Under the pieces are notes generated by a model. That model searched no databases, was not told the DNA's origin, and saw only the letters and a list, made by a program, of their open reading frames with translations. A stretch of 64,000 nt of DNA from Kroppenstedtia eburnea (GTDB lineage: Bacteria; Bacillota; Bacilli; Thermoactinomycetales; DSM-45169), in contig NZ_CP048103.1 of NCBI RefSeq assembly GCF_013282215.1, forward strand, positions 1,798,001 to 1,862,000. Reading direction: 5' to 3'. This document shows, piece by piece, positions 28,389-37,107 of the stretch. The position numbers and the translations under genes were made by a program. The first letter of the stretch is position 1, and each line of letters starts with the position of its first letter.

Positions 28389-28928
28389 TCAATACTTCCA
28401 GTCATCCCATACCACGGGTGTCCGCTTGTGGTGTTCCCAATCTTCCCTTGTGATCGAATAACCCACCGAATCGTACAATTTTCCTTCCGCGGAGGGCCAT
28501 GCCTGACGATGATAAGCCTCTTTTACGAACCCGCATTTGTGAAGCACTTTGCGCATCGGATAGTTATCCTGGCGGGTGTGTCCTTCGAATCGGATCGTGT
28601 GAGGGAATTGTGTGAAAACATAACGGGTCATCCACCGGACGGCTCTCTCTCCGATGCCCCTCTTGCGATACAGGTTGAGGATACGTATATCAAACATGGG
28701 AGTGGAATCTTCCACATCGTAGATTCTGAACAGGCCCATCTTCTCCCTGGAGTCCGACTGAATCCAGAAGGTGATGTTTTTCCGGCTGTGGTAATAACCT
28801 TTTTCCGCAAGCTTCCTGATCTGATCCGCTCCCGGCTTGGGAACCGAGTGGTAATCCCAGGATTGGGATGTAAGGAACCGGACCAGGTGATCCACTTCAC
28901 CCCGGAATTTTTGAAACTGCAAATTCAC
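28389..28928 (-). CDS. GNAT-family N-acetyltransferase (RimJ/RimL-like)
   Basis: A 179-residue acetyl-CoA-dependent transferase. The CoA pyrophosphate loop is LYRKRGIGERAVRWM. Next come HTIRFEGHTRQDNYPMRKVLHKCGFVKE, with the usual Asn and the GF element, and a C-terminal YSITREDW typical of the RimJ-like branch. The start is GTG 28928. The substrate is unknown; members act on protein N-termini, amino acids or antibiotics. Confidence 0.8.
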   Translation of the reverse strand: MNLQFQKFRGEVDHLVRFLTSQSWDYHSVPKPGADQIRKLAEKGYYHSRKNITFWIQSDSREKMGLFRIYDVEDSTPMFDIRILNLYRKRGIGERAVRWMTRYVFTQFPHTIRFEGHTRQDNYPMRKVLHKCGFVKEAYHRQAWPSAEGKLYDSVGYSITREDWEHHKRTPVVWDDWKY

Positions 28929-28985
28929 GAAAATGACCCCCCCTTTTTGTGCTTGATTTTGTAATTTATTAGGCCTTTAAATCTC

Positions 28986-29022
28986 CGTTTTAAAAGGGGT
29001 TTATTTTGTTTCGAGGGGTAAT
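28986..29022 (+). repeat. Direct repeat, right copy
   Basis: The sequence runs from CGTTTTAAAAGGGG to TTTCGAGGGGTAAT and matches 21977-22012. It lies 130 bases before an integrase gene. Confidence 0.6.
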
Positions 29023-29154
29023 GGTACCTGTCCATTTTTCGTTTTTGAGTGGATTGGGGGTACTTGAATTCAGTATACAACAAGAGAGGGAAGAACGTTG
29101 GTTCGAAGGGATGATTATGCTTAAATAATAGAGTAGGGAGTGGGAGGTGAAAGA

Positions 29155-30114
29155 ATGGAAATCACCAGAGTGAAACAAGAAGTTTCCAGCGAGGTTCGGG
29201 AAATCTTACAGAAAGCCAAAGATTACACCCGGCAGTCCAAGGCAGCCAACACGACCCGAAGTTATCGGGCCGATTGGGCAGATTTCACCGCCTGGTGTCA
29301 AGAGCAATCCTTGTCCGCTTTGCCCGCGGATCCGGAGACCGTCGCCCTGTATCTGGCGGATTTGGCGGATCACAGGAGGACCTCCACACTGCAGCGACGT
29401 CTGGCTGCGATCAGTCAGGCTCACCAGGCGGCGGGTTACGATTCCCCGACGACCGGTTATGTGGTGCGAACCGTCTGGGCGGGGATCCGAAGAGCCAAGG
29501 GGACCTATCAGGAAGGGAAGGATCCGATCCTGGTGGAGGATCTCAGACAGATGGTTTGCCAACTCCCGGACACCCTGACCGGAAAAAGAGATCGGGCATT
29601 GCTGTTGGTGGGGTTTGCTGGCGGCTTTCGGCGATCGGAGTTGGTCTCCATCAACCGGGAAGATCTGCAATCGGTTCCCCGGGGATTGGTCATCCACCTG
29701 CGCCGATCCAAAACCGACCAGGAGGGGAGGGGAGAGAAGGTGGGGATTCCCCGGGGATCCCGCCTGGAGACTTGCCCGGTACGGGCTTTGGAAGATTGGT
29801 TGTCTGAGTCCGGGATCACCGAGGGTCCGGTGTTCCGACCCATTAACCGACATGGCCAAGTGCGGGCCCGTCGGCTGAGCGACCGATCTGTGGCGCTGAT
29901 TGTAAAGAAAGCCGTGGAGGCGATCGGTTTGGATCCGAACCGCTTTTCCGGCCACAGCCTGCGTTCCGGGATCGCCACTTCCGCTGCCATGGCAGGGAAA
30001 GATGAACGGGCGATCATGAAACAGACCCGTCACAAATCGACAAACATGGTGCGCCGCTATATCCGCGACGGTGAACTGTTCAACGAAAACGCCGCCTCGG
30101 ATATCGGATTGTGA
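29155..30114 (+). CDS. Tyrosine recombinase / integrase
   Basis: A 319-residue phage-integrase-family protein. The N-terminal core-binding domain spans about residues 15-100. The catalytic domain has Arg in GGFRRSELVSI, HxxR in SGHSLRSGIA, His in TRHKSTNMVRRYI and Tyr in the same segment. GGGAGGTG lies before ATG 29155. It lies just outside the right-hand direct repeat and may be the integrase of the rph-bearing segment. It differs clearly from the recombinase at 20452, so the two are not a simple duplication. Confidence 0.9.
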   Translation: MEITRVKQEVSSEVREILQKAKDYTRQSKAANTTRSYRADWADFTAWCQEQSLSALPADPETVALYLADLADHRRTSTLQRRLAAISQAHQAAGYDSPTTGYVVRTVWAGIRRAKGTYQEGKDPILVEDLRQMVCQLPDTLTGKRDRALLLVGFAGGFRRSELVSINREDLQSVPRGLVIHLRRSKTDQEGRGEKVGIPRGSRLETCPVRALEDWLSESGITEGPVFRPINRHGQVRARRLSDRSVALIVKKAVEAIGLDPNRFSGHSLRSGIATSAAMAGKDERAIMKQTRHKSTNMVRRYIRDGELFNENAASDIGL

Positions 30115-30225
30115 AGCGGACTTGTGCAAGGATTTGAACTTATATTACCGAAGAGAACAGAACTGAGAAACCGGGATCACCTCGACCCGAATGGCTTGAT
30201 TTCGGTAGATGATCGGGGTAAAGAG

Positions 30226-30260
30226 CCAGTGGCCGCCTGCAACAGGCGGCCACTTTTCAT
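30226..30260 (+). terminator. Terminator downstream of the integrase gene
   Basis: AGTGGCCGCCTG / CAGGCGGCCACT followed by TTTTCATAG. Between it and 30114 no gene was seen. Confidence 0.75.
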
Positions 30261-30332
30261 AGAGCCCGCTGAATGATGCCCCTGTCAAAGGCTCACACTA
30301 CCGGTACCGTGAGCTGAGAGGGGGATCGATCA

Positions 30333-31982
30333 GTGGATTACGAGGGAATGCTCTTCCGGTTGGAGGAACTGTCCTCTTCTGAAATGGACCGTCGCCGGTT
30401 TTTGAAAACCACCGCCCAATTTGCTGTCATGGCTCTGGGTTTCACCTTGTTCCATCCATGGCCGGGGTTGCGTGTGGAAGCGGCTCCCCGGTTTCCCCTC
30501 TATCCTTTTACGCTGGGGGTGGCCTCGGGAGATCCCTTATCTGATGGAATCGTGCTGTGGACACGGCTGGCACCGGATCCATTGAATGGCGGCGGGATGC
30601 CCTTCTATCGTGTGCCGGTGCGGTGGGAGGTGGCCACAGATGAAAACTTTCGCCATGTGGTCAAAAAAGGAACCACCTATGCCAGTCCGGAATGGGGGCA
30701 CTCGGTTCATGTGGATGTCAGAGGACTCCGACCTGGTCGCGAATATTGGTACCGGTTTAAATCCGGTTCGGAACTGAGTCCCGTGGGGCGAACCAAAACG
30801 GCTCCGACCCCCCATTCTCTTCAGAGGGAGTTGGTATTCGCCTTCGCTTCCTGCCAAAATTTTGAGCATGGCTATTATACTGCATACCGTCGGATGGCTG
30901 AGGAGGACCTGGATGTGGTGATTCATCTCGGTGACTACATCTATGAAAATGGATCCGGGCAAAATACCGCCCCCGGCGGGAATGTGAGAAAGCATCATGG
31001 GCGGGAGACCCTGACACTGGAAGCCTACCGCAACCGGTACGCCCAGTACCGTACGGATCCGGATCTTCAGTTGGCCCACGCCTCCTTCCCGTGGATGGTC
31101 ACATGGGACGATCATGAGGTGGATAATGATTATGCGGGCTTGATTCCGGAAGATGGAACATCCCGGGAGAAGTTCATTCAACGTCGCATAGCGGCATACC
31201 AAGCCTACTATGAGCATATGCCCCTGCGACGCGACTCGTTGCCGGCGGGACGACATATGCAGATTTTTCGCCGGTTCACTTTCGGGGATTTGGCTCAGTT
31301 TCATCTACTGGACACCCGTCAGTATCGGGATCGCCAAGCAGGGGGAGGGAAGTGGAGGGCGCCCGGTGAGGAAGCTGTTTCCCCCGATCGCACTCTGTTG
31401 GGGGTGGAGCAGGAGACTTGGTTGTTCAGAGAACTGCATCATTCCGAAGCCCGATGGAACATTCTTGCCCAACAGGTCTTTTTTGCACAGCGGGATCTGA
31501 AAAAGGGTTCGGAGAAACTGCAGAGCATGGATGCTTGGGACGGCTATGCCGATTCCAGGCGTCGTGTGTTGGAATACCTCGCACATGATCGTGTCTCCAA
31601 TCCAGTGGTGCTGACAGGGGATGTTCACGCCAACTGGGCTTGCGACCTGTTGGCCGATTTCGACCATCCCACATCCACTGTGGTTGGAACGGAATTTGTC
31701 GGCACCTCGATCTCTTCCGGAGGTGACGGAAGCGATTTTCGCAGGAGCGCGCGGCGGATCCTGGATCACAACCCCCATATCCACTTTCACAATAACCATC
31801 GGGGTTATGTGCGCTGCCGTCTGACCCCCCAGTACTGGCAGACGGATTACCGTGTGGTTCCCTATGTGAGTCGGCCGGGAGCGCCCATCCTCACCCGTGC
31901 CTCCTTTGTGGTGGAGAACGGCCGCCCGGGAATCAGCCAGATCAGTGAGACATCCGTCCCGACCTATAAAGGGGATCGATAG
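30333..31982 (+). CDS. phoD: Alkaline phosphatase D (PhoD), Tat-exported
   Basis: A 549-residue secreted phosphodiesterase/alkaline phosphatase that releases phosphate, probably also from teichoic acids. The twin-arginine signal is MDRRRFLKT followed by a hydrophobic stretch (about residues 19-50). The N-terminal PhoD domain begins LGVASGDPLSDGIVLWTRL. Metal ligands lie in FASCQNFEHGYYTAY, HLGDYIYE, WDDHEVDNDYAG and LTGDVHANWA. The start is GTG 30333 after GAGAGGGGG. It stands alone. Phosphate regulation is expected, but no PHO box was identified. Confidence 0.95.
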   Translation: MDYEGMLFRLEELSSSEMDRRRFLKTTAQFAVMALGFTLFHPWPGLRVEAAPRFPLYPFTLGVASGDPLSDGIVLWTRLAPDPLNGGGMPFYRVPVRWEVATDENFRHVVKKGTTYASPEWGHSVHVDVRGLRPGREYWYRFKSGSELSPVGRTKTAPTPHSLQRELVFAFASCQNFEHGYYTAYRRMAEEDLDVVIHLGDYIYENGSGQNTAPGGNVRKHHGRETLTLEAYRNRYAQYRTDPDLQLAHASFPWMVTWDDHEVDNDYAGLIPEDGTSREKFIQRRIAAYQAYYEHMPLRRDSLPAGRHMQIFRRFTFGDLAQFHLLDTRQYRDRQAGGGKWRAPGEEAVSPDRTLLGVEQETWLFRELHHSEARWNILAQQVFFAQRDLKKGSEKLQSMDAWDGYADSRRRVLEYLAHDRVSNPVVLTGDVHANWACDLLADFDHPTSTVVGTEFVGTSISSGGDGSDFRRSARRILDHNPHIHFHNNHRGYVRCRLTPQYWQTDYRVVPYVSRPGAPILTRASFVVENGRPGISQISETSVPTYKGDR

Positions 31983-32020
31983 AGGGTACAAAAAAGACAC
32001 TGGATTCAACCAGTGCCTGC

Positions 32021-32209
32021 AAGAAGCATTGTGATTTACTGCGTTTGAAGGCAGTCGGGATTGGGTTTCACATGTCGTTTTCGTTGTTCTGACGATCCAA
32101 AATCACTCCATGCAAAACCCAACCCTCCGTGCATAGCGAGACCGGGAACGAAGTGACCTTGGCGAGACTTGTGCCCTATGGGTATGATGGCTTTTTCACA
32201 ACACTTCAA
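32021..32209 (+). mobile_element. MITE-like structured repeat, copy 1
   Basis: About 185 bases bounded by near-perfect terminal inverted repeats: GAAGCATTGTGA on the left and, as its complement, GAAGTGTTGTGA on the right. It is over 90% identical by eye to the element at 40719 (opposite orientation). It contains inverted segments TTGGGTTTCACATG / CATGCAAAACCCAA. The flanks are AA on both sides. The right end provides the TGA stop of gntK. Confidence 0.8.
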
Positions 32210-33728
32210 GGGATTGTTGCAATGCCGAAATGGATGGGTACTCTTCTTCCAACAACCTGGAGACCCTGATAAAGATCGGCATGATCTGTTCATAGACTGC
32301 TGTCGCCTGGGGATCCGGTCGATGGGAGTGAACCGCTCCCACCATGTCCTTGACAGCGGAGAGAGAATCGATTTCGCCCTTTTTGTACAATCCGAGGACC
32401 ACCGCCCCCAGACACGAGCTTTCAAAACTTTCCGGAATCACTAATTCTTTATTGAATACATCTGCCAGCATCTGTCTCCAGAACCCTGAACGGGCGAAAC
32501 CACCTGTTGCCTGGATCCGTGCGGGTTCTCCGGTCAGCTCGGTCAGAGCGAGCAGGACAGTGTACAGGTTCATCGTGATTCCTTCCAAGACCGCACGGAT
32601 CATATGCTCTTTTTTATGGTGCATCGCCAGCCCGAAAAAGGAGCCTCGTGCATGTGCATTCCACAGAGGGGCCCGTTCACCTGACATATAGGGGTGGAAG
32701 ATCAGACCTTCAGACCCTGCAGATACCTTGGAAGCCATTTCCGTCAACAGATCATAAGGATCCTTTCCGAGCCGCTTGGCTGTTTCCGTCTCGGCCGATG
32801 CCAATTCATCCCGCACCCAACGGAAGATCATGCCACCGTTATTTACCGGCCCGCCGATCACCCAGTGTTGATCGGTTAACGCATAACAGAAAATTCTTCC
32901 TTTCGGATCGGTAACCGGCCGATCCGTGACCGTCCGGATGGCGCCACTGGTCCCGATCGTCACAGCCACCACACCGGGGTCGATGGCGTTCACCCCCAGG
33001 TTGGAGAGAACTCCATCGCTGGCTCCGATCACAAAAGGAGTATCCGTGGGAAGTCCCATCTCCTCAGCATACTTGGGCGTCAGACCTTTGAAGGTGGCGG
33101 TGGTTGCAACCGGTTGGGAGAGTTGCCCCTTGGACACACCTGCGAGGCGGAGCGCTCCCTCATCCCAATCCAATCTCTTCAGATGGAACAAACCCGTGGC
33201 AGAAGCGATGGAATAATCGACTACATACTCCCCGAATAAGCGGTGAAATACATACTCTTTGATCGAGATGAACTTTGCCGCCTTGCTGAACAAAGCGGGA
33301 TGTTCATTTTTCAGCCAGACCAGCTTGGCCAGCGGGGACATGGGGTGAATGGGGGTGCCTGTTCGCAGATAAAGATCATGCCCCCGCCATTCATTCTTGA
33401 TTTGAGCGGCCCACCGGGCACTTCGTTGATCCGCCCACGTGATCGACGGAGTCAGCGGGTCTCCTTCCGCATCCACCAGGATCAAACTGTGCATCGCCGA
33501 ACTGAAGGAGACAAAATCAACTTCAGTTACTCCGCTTTCGGTCAAACAGCCTTTGATTGCGTGAATCACAGCCTGAAAAATTTCATCGGGATCTTGTTCA
33601 GCTGTGGCAGGCGTCGGGGTGTGAAGCGGATATTCAATGGCAACCCGCTTGATCAACTCCCCTTTTTTGGAGAAGAGGACCGCTTTTGTACTGGTTGTTC
33701 CTATATCGATGCCCATCATATAGTTCAT
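32196..33728 (-). CDS. gntK: Gluconokinase (FGGY family)
   Basis: Phosphorylates gluconate to 6-phosphogluconate with ATP. The 510-residue FGGY kinase starts YMMGIDIGTTSTKAVLF (phosphate-1 motif). The second domain contains VTIGTSGAIR, and the family signature region GGFARSGFWRQMLADVF lies near residue 430. The length is normal. The final codons GAA GTG TTG TGA belong to the terminal repeat of a MITE-like element, so the native C-terminus may have been slightly changed. It is the last gene of gnd-gntP-gntK. Confidence 0.93.
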   Translation of the reverse strand: MNYMMGIDIGTTSTKAVLFSKKGELIKRVAIEYPLHTPTPATAEQDPDEIFQAVIHAIKGCLTESGVTEVDFVSFSSAMHSLILVDAEGDPLTPSITWADQRSARWAAQIKNEWRGHDLYLRTGTPIHPMSPLAKLVWLKNEHPALFSKAAKFISIKEYVFHRLFGEYVVDYSIASATGLFHLKRLDWDEGALRLAGVSKGQLSQPVATTATFKGLTPKYAEEMGLPTDTPFVIGASDGVLSNLGVNAIDPGVVAVTIGTSGAIRTVTDRPVTDPKGRIFCYALTDQHWVIGGPVNNGGMIFRWVRDELASAETETAKRLGKDPYDLLTEMASKVSAGSEGLIFHPYMSGERAPLWNAHARGSFFGLAMHHKKEHMIRAVLEGITMNLYTVLLALTELTGEPARIQATGGFARSGFWRQMLADVFNKELVIPESFESSCLGAVVLGLYKKGEIDSLSAVKDMVGAVHSHRPDPQATAVYEQIMPIFIRVSRLLEEEYPSISALQQSLEVL

Positions 33729-33747
33729 CTGAGATATCCCTCTGCTT

Positions 33748-35091
33748 TCAAGTGATCACCAAACCGAGCAGGAAGACGACAGCAAATCCGACAAACCCGA
33801 CGATCGTCTCCATCATAGTCCAGGATTTCAGCGTATCCTTCACATCCAGGCCAAAATACCGGTTGACGAGCCAGAACCCTGAATCATTGACATGGGAGAA
33901 GACGGTGGCTCCCGCCGCAATCGCAATCACGATCAGGCCGAGTACCGGACCTTCCAGTCCCAATGTGGCAATCAGGGGGGAGAGCAAGCCGGCAGCCGTG
34001 ACCATGGCCACGGTGGCCGAACCTTGGGCAACCCGGACCACCGTGGCAATCAAGAAGGCCAACAGGATCGGCGGGAGACTGGATCCAGCCATCATTTTTC
34101 CCAAAACATCTCCCACTCCCGAATCAATCAACACTTGTTTGAAGACCCCACCTGCACCTGTGACCAAAATAATAATTCCCGCGGGTTCCAACGCCTTGGT
34201 TGCAATCTCCTGTACATCCTGCCGGGTATAACCCCGACGGGTACCGAGAAAAATGAACGTCAGCAAAGTGGCGATCGTCAATGCGACGAAAGGGTGACCC
34301 AAAAAGGTGAAGAACGCTTTCAGACTGCTTTTTTCCGGGAGAACCACACCTGAAACCGTATTCAAAAGAATCAAGATCAACGGGATGAGGATTAGAGTGG
34401 CAATCAACCCGAACCCAGGCAAGTCGTGATCGTATTTCTTTTCTTCCACATTCATGTATTCAGGAACTGAAGCATCGATCTTCTTTGCTATATATTTCCC
34501 GAACAGGGGGCCTGCCAAGATCGTTGCCGGAATCCCGGCAATCGCTCCAAACAGGATGACCCAACCCAATTCGGCACCGATTAATTCCGCGACAGCAATG
34601 GGTCCGGGTGTCGGCGGAATAAAACTGTGAGTCACCGCCAGCCCCGCCAACAACGGAATTCCGTAATAGAGAAGGGATTTGCCTGTTTTTTTGGCCAAAC
34701 CGTAAACGATCGGCACCAAGATGATAAAACCGACATCAAAGAATACAGGGATGGCCACGATAAATCCGGTAATCCCGAGCGCCCATTGTGTCCGATCCTC
34801 GCCGAATTTTTGGATCATGGTTTGGGCCAGCCGTTCTGCGCCGCCGGATACTTCAAGCATACGCCCGAACATCGCACCCAAGCCGACCACCACGGCGACA
34901 AAGCCCAGAGTACCGCCCATACCGCTTTCGATCGACTTCAATACGTCCCCGAAAGGCATTCCTGCCGCAATCCCGACCAACAGGCTGACGAGGAGCAAGG
35001 AGACGAAGGCGTGCAGCTTGGTACGGATCACCAGAAACAACAATACAAAAATGCTTGCCATCGCAATGATAATCAAGGTTGATCCGGACAC
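33748..35091 (-). CDS. gntP: Gluconate permease (GntP family)
   Basis: A 12- to 14-helix gluconate:H+ symporter of about 447 residues. Family features are SFIPPTPGPIAVAELIGAELG, GAGGVFKQVLIDSGVGD and RVAQGSATVAMVTAAG. GGAGGG lies six bases before GTG 35091; ATG codons at 35112 and 35097 either lack a ribosome site or overlap it. It lies between gnd and gntK in the operon. Confidence 0.93.
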   Translation of the reverse strand: MSGSTLIIIAMASIFVLLFLVIRTKLHAFVSLLLVSLLVGIAAGMPFGDVLKSIESGMGGTLGFVAVVVGLGAMFGRMLEVSGGAERLAQTMIQKFGEDRTQWALGITGFIVAIPVFFDVGFIILVPIVYGLAKKTGKSLLYYGIPLLAGLAVTHSFIPPTPGPIAVAELIGAELGWVILFGAIAGIPATILAGPLFGKYIAKKIDASVPEYMNVEEKKYDHDLPGFGLIATLILIPLILILLNTVSGVVLPEKSSLKAFFTFLGHPFVALTIATLLTFIFLGTRRGYTRQDVQEIATKALEPAGIIILVTGAGGVFKQVLIDSGVGDVLGKMMAGSSLPPILLAFLIATVVRVAQGSATVAMVTAAGLLSPLIATLGLEGPVLGLIVIAIAAGATVFSHVNDSGFWLVNRYFGLDVKDTLKSWTMMETIVGFVGFAVVFLLGLVIT

Positions 35092-35127
35092 TTCCATCCC
35101 TCCAGTAATCATTTTGTATCAATTGAG

Positions 35128-36030
35128 TCACGAATCTGATTTTTCCACTTCATGCCCCCCGAATTCATTCCGCAAGGCAGCCACCACTTTACCGGAAAAG
35201 GTGTCCTGTTCAAAGGATCGGTATCGCATCATCAGGGACATGGCAATCACGGGGGCCGCCGTTTCCAGATCCAACGCCGTTTCCACGGTCCACTTTCCTT
35301 CACCGGAGGAATGCATGACCCCTTTGATCCCGGCTAATTTTTGGTCTTTGGAGAAAGCCGATTCCATCAATTCCATCAGCCAGGAGCGAATCACAGACCC
35401 ATGGTTCCATACGGAAGCGACTCGTTCATAGTCATATTCATAGGGACTTTTCTCCAAAAGATCGAATCCTTCCGCAATCGCCTGCATCATCCCGTACTCA
35501 ATCCCGTTATGAATCATTTTCAGGAAATGCCCGCTCCCGGATTCCCCCGTGTACAAGTAACCGTTTTCAACAGAGATATCACGAAAGATCTTTTCCACTT
35601 TCGAAAAGGCTTGGGCATCTCCGCCGACCATCGCGCAAACCCCGTTTCGGGCACCATCCACACCGCCGCTCGTACCGCAATCCAGGTAGGAAATCCCTTT
35701 TTCCGCAAAGAGTCGGTTGCGGCGTAAGGTATCTTTGTAATGCGCGTTCCCGCCATCGATGACAATATCTCCCTGATCCAGCAAGGGGAGTAAGGATTGC
35801 AGCACATTTTCCGTAATCTCTCCGGCAGGAACCATCAACCAGATGACTCGGGGGGAGTGCAACCGGTCAACCATTTCCTGTAACGTCTCCGTTCCTTGTG
35901 CACCCTGGGCGGAAATTTTTTTCACCATTTCTTTGTCGACATCGTGAGCAACCAGTTGGTAGCCATGATCGAGCAGATTCAAAGAGAGTTGATAACCCAT
36001 TTTTCCTAATCCGACTATGCCGACTTGCAT
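35128..36030 (-). CDS. gnd: 6-phosphogluconate dehydrogenase, short decarboxylating type
   Basis: Oxidatively decarboxylates 6-phosphogluconate to ribulose 5-phosphate. The 300-residue length is that of the short GntZ/YqeC-like class. The NAD(P) loop is GIVGLGKMGYQLSLNL, the substrate signature is LDCGTSGGVDGARNG and the catalytic Lys is in GHFLKMIHNGIEYG. AAGGGGG precedes the ATG. It is the first gene of the gluconate operon and completes the route from gluconate into the pentose phosphate pathway. Confidence 0.93.
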   Translation of the reverse strand: MQVGIVGLGKMGYQLSLNLLDHGYQLVAHDVDKEMVKKISAQGAQGTETLQEMVDRLHSPRVIWLMVPAGEITENVLQSLLPLLDQGDIVIDGGNAHYKDTLRRNRLFAEKGISYLDCGTSGGVDGARNGVCAMVGGDAQAFSKVEKIFRDISVENGYLYTGESGSGHFLKMIHNGIEYGMMQAIAEGFDLLEKSPYEYDYERVASVWNHGSVIRSWLMELMESAFSKDQKLAGIKGVMHSSGEGKWTVETALDLETAAPVIAMSLMMRYRSFEQDTFSGKVVAALRNEFGGHEVEKSDS

Positions 36031-36061
36031 GAGAGTAACCCCCTTCTCGAATTTTTTTTCA

Positions 36062-36134
36062 TCTCAACTCCATTATAGTGAAAAAAATTCCCGATCAACT
36101 CTTTGGATAAGGAAATATTTTTTTGTTGTACAAT
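36062..36134. promoter_or_regulatory. Divergent promoters of the gnd operon and the RpiR regulator gene
   Basis: Leftward: TATAAT with a TTGATC-like -35 about 15-16 bases upstream; the spacer carries GGGAATTTTTTTCAC. Rightward: TACAAT (36129-36134) with TTGGAT (36104-36109). The close divergent layout suggests that the regulator binds here; GAAAAAAATTC is a possible half of its site. Confidence 0.5.
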
Positions 36135-36176
36135 AAAGAACTGAATAGGTTAAAAGGCGGAGGGGAGAAGACGGGG

Positions 36177-37031
36177 ATGAACCAGGAGAAAGGTCACGGT
36201 TTAGCCAGTATCCGTGCCCATTATGTTTATCTGAGTGAAACGGAAAAGAAGGTGGCCGATTTTGTGTTGGACTCTCCTCAGGAGCTGATCCACAGTACGA
36301 TCAACCAACTGGCCGATCGGCTGGGTGTTGCGGAATCCACCATATTCCGGTTTTGCAAGCGGATCGGTTTCAAGGGCTATCAAGCGATGAAAATTGCCCT
36401 TGCATCGGAAGTGGTCACTCCGATAAAAAACATCCATGAACAAATACTGGAGCATGATCCCGCGGAGGTCGTGACGGAAAAAGTGTTCCGTTCCAATATC
36501 AAGACCATAGAAGACACCCTTCAGGTGGTGGATCACGGGAACTTGCAAAAGGCTGTGGATGCCATGCTGACAGCGAATAAAATCGAATTCTTCGGCAGTG
36601 GAGGATCCGGCATTGTCGCTTTGGATGCATATCACAAGCTGCTCCGTTCGGGATTGCAGGTGAGTGCGGCGGGAGACACCCATCTCCAATTGATGTCCGC
36701 TTCCCAATTGAGCGATCGGGATTGTGCTGTTCTCATCTCTCATTCCGGAACAACGAAGGATATTCTGCAAATTTTACAGACTGCCAAGGAGGCGGGGGCT
36801 GTCACTATTGGAATCACCAATTTTGCCAAGTCTCCTCTCAGCCAAGGAGTCGAAATTCCATTGTTCACTCTCTCTGAAGAGACGGACTACCGCTCGGAAG
36901 CGTTGTCATCCCGGATTGCTCAATTGACATTGATTGATGCACTATATGTAAACCTGATGATCCGGAGGAAAGAGGAAGGACAGCGGGCATTGCGGAATAT
37001 GAGAAAAGCGATTTCCAATAAACGTTTATGA
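36177..37031 (+). CDS. RpiR/MurR-family transcriptional regulator of gluconate genes
   Basis: A 284-residue regulator with an N-terminal HTH_6 domain (NQLADRLGVAESTIFRFCKRIGF) and a C-terminal SIS sugar-phosphate-binding domain (FFGSGGSGIVALDAYHKL, LISHSGTTKDILQIL). The ligand is probably 6-phosphogluconate or a related sugar phosphate. GGAGGGGAG precedes ATG 36177. It replaces the GntR-family repressor known from the B. subtilis gnt operon. Control of the divergent gnd operon is inferred. Confidence 0.88.
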   Translation: MNQEKGHGLASIRAHYVYLSETEKKVADFVLDSPQELIHSTINQLADRLGVAESTIFRFCKRIGFKGYQAMKIALASEVVTPIKNIHEQILEHDPAEVVTEKVFRSNIKTIEDTLQVVDHGNLQKAVDAMLTANKIEFFGSGGSGIVALDAYHKLLRSGLQVSAAGDTHLQLMSASQLSDRDCAVLISHSGTTKDILQILQTAKEAGAVTIGITNFAKSPLSQGVEIPLFTLSEETDYRSEALSSRIAQLTLIDALYVNLMIRRKEEGQRALRNMRKAISNKRL

Positions 37032-37038
37032 AACGGAA

Positions 37039-37067
37039 CAAGTCGGCATCTGAACAGATGCCGACTT
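37039..37067 (+). terminator. Terminator of the regulator gene
   Basis: AAGTCGGCATCTG / CAGATGCCGACTT stem followed by GTATTTCT. Confidence 0.75.
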
Positions 37068-37107
37068 GTATTTCTGCAGGATTCCGTCGTCAGGGGAAGG
37101 CCGGTGG

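Noticed and set aside
30115-30332. Search for a tRNA attachment site after the integrase at 29155
   Set aside because: No cloverleaf or tRNA 3' end was seen; only a terminator hairpin is clear.
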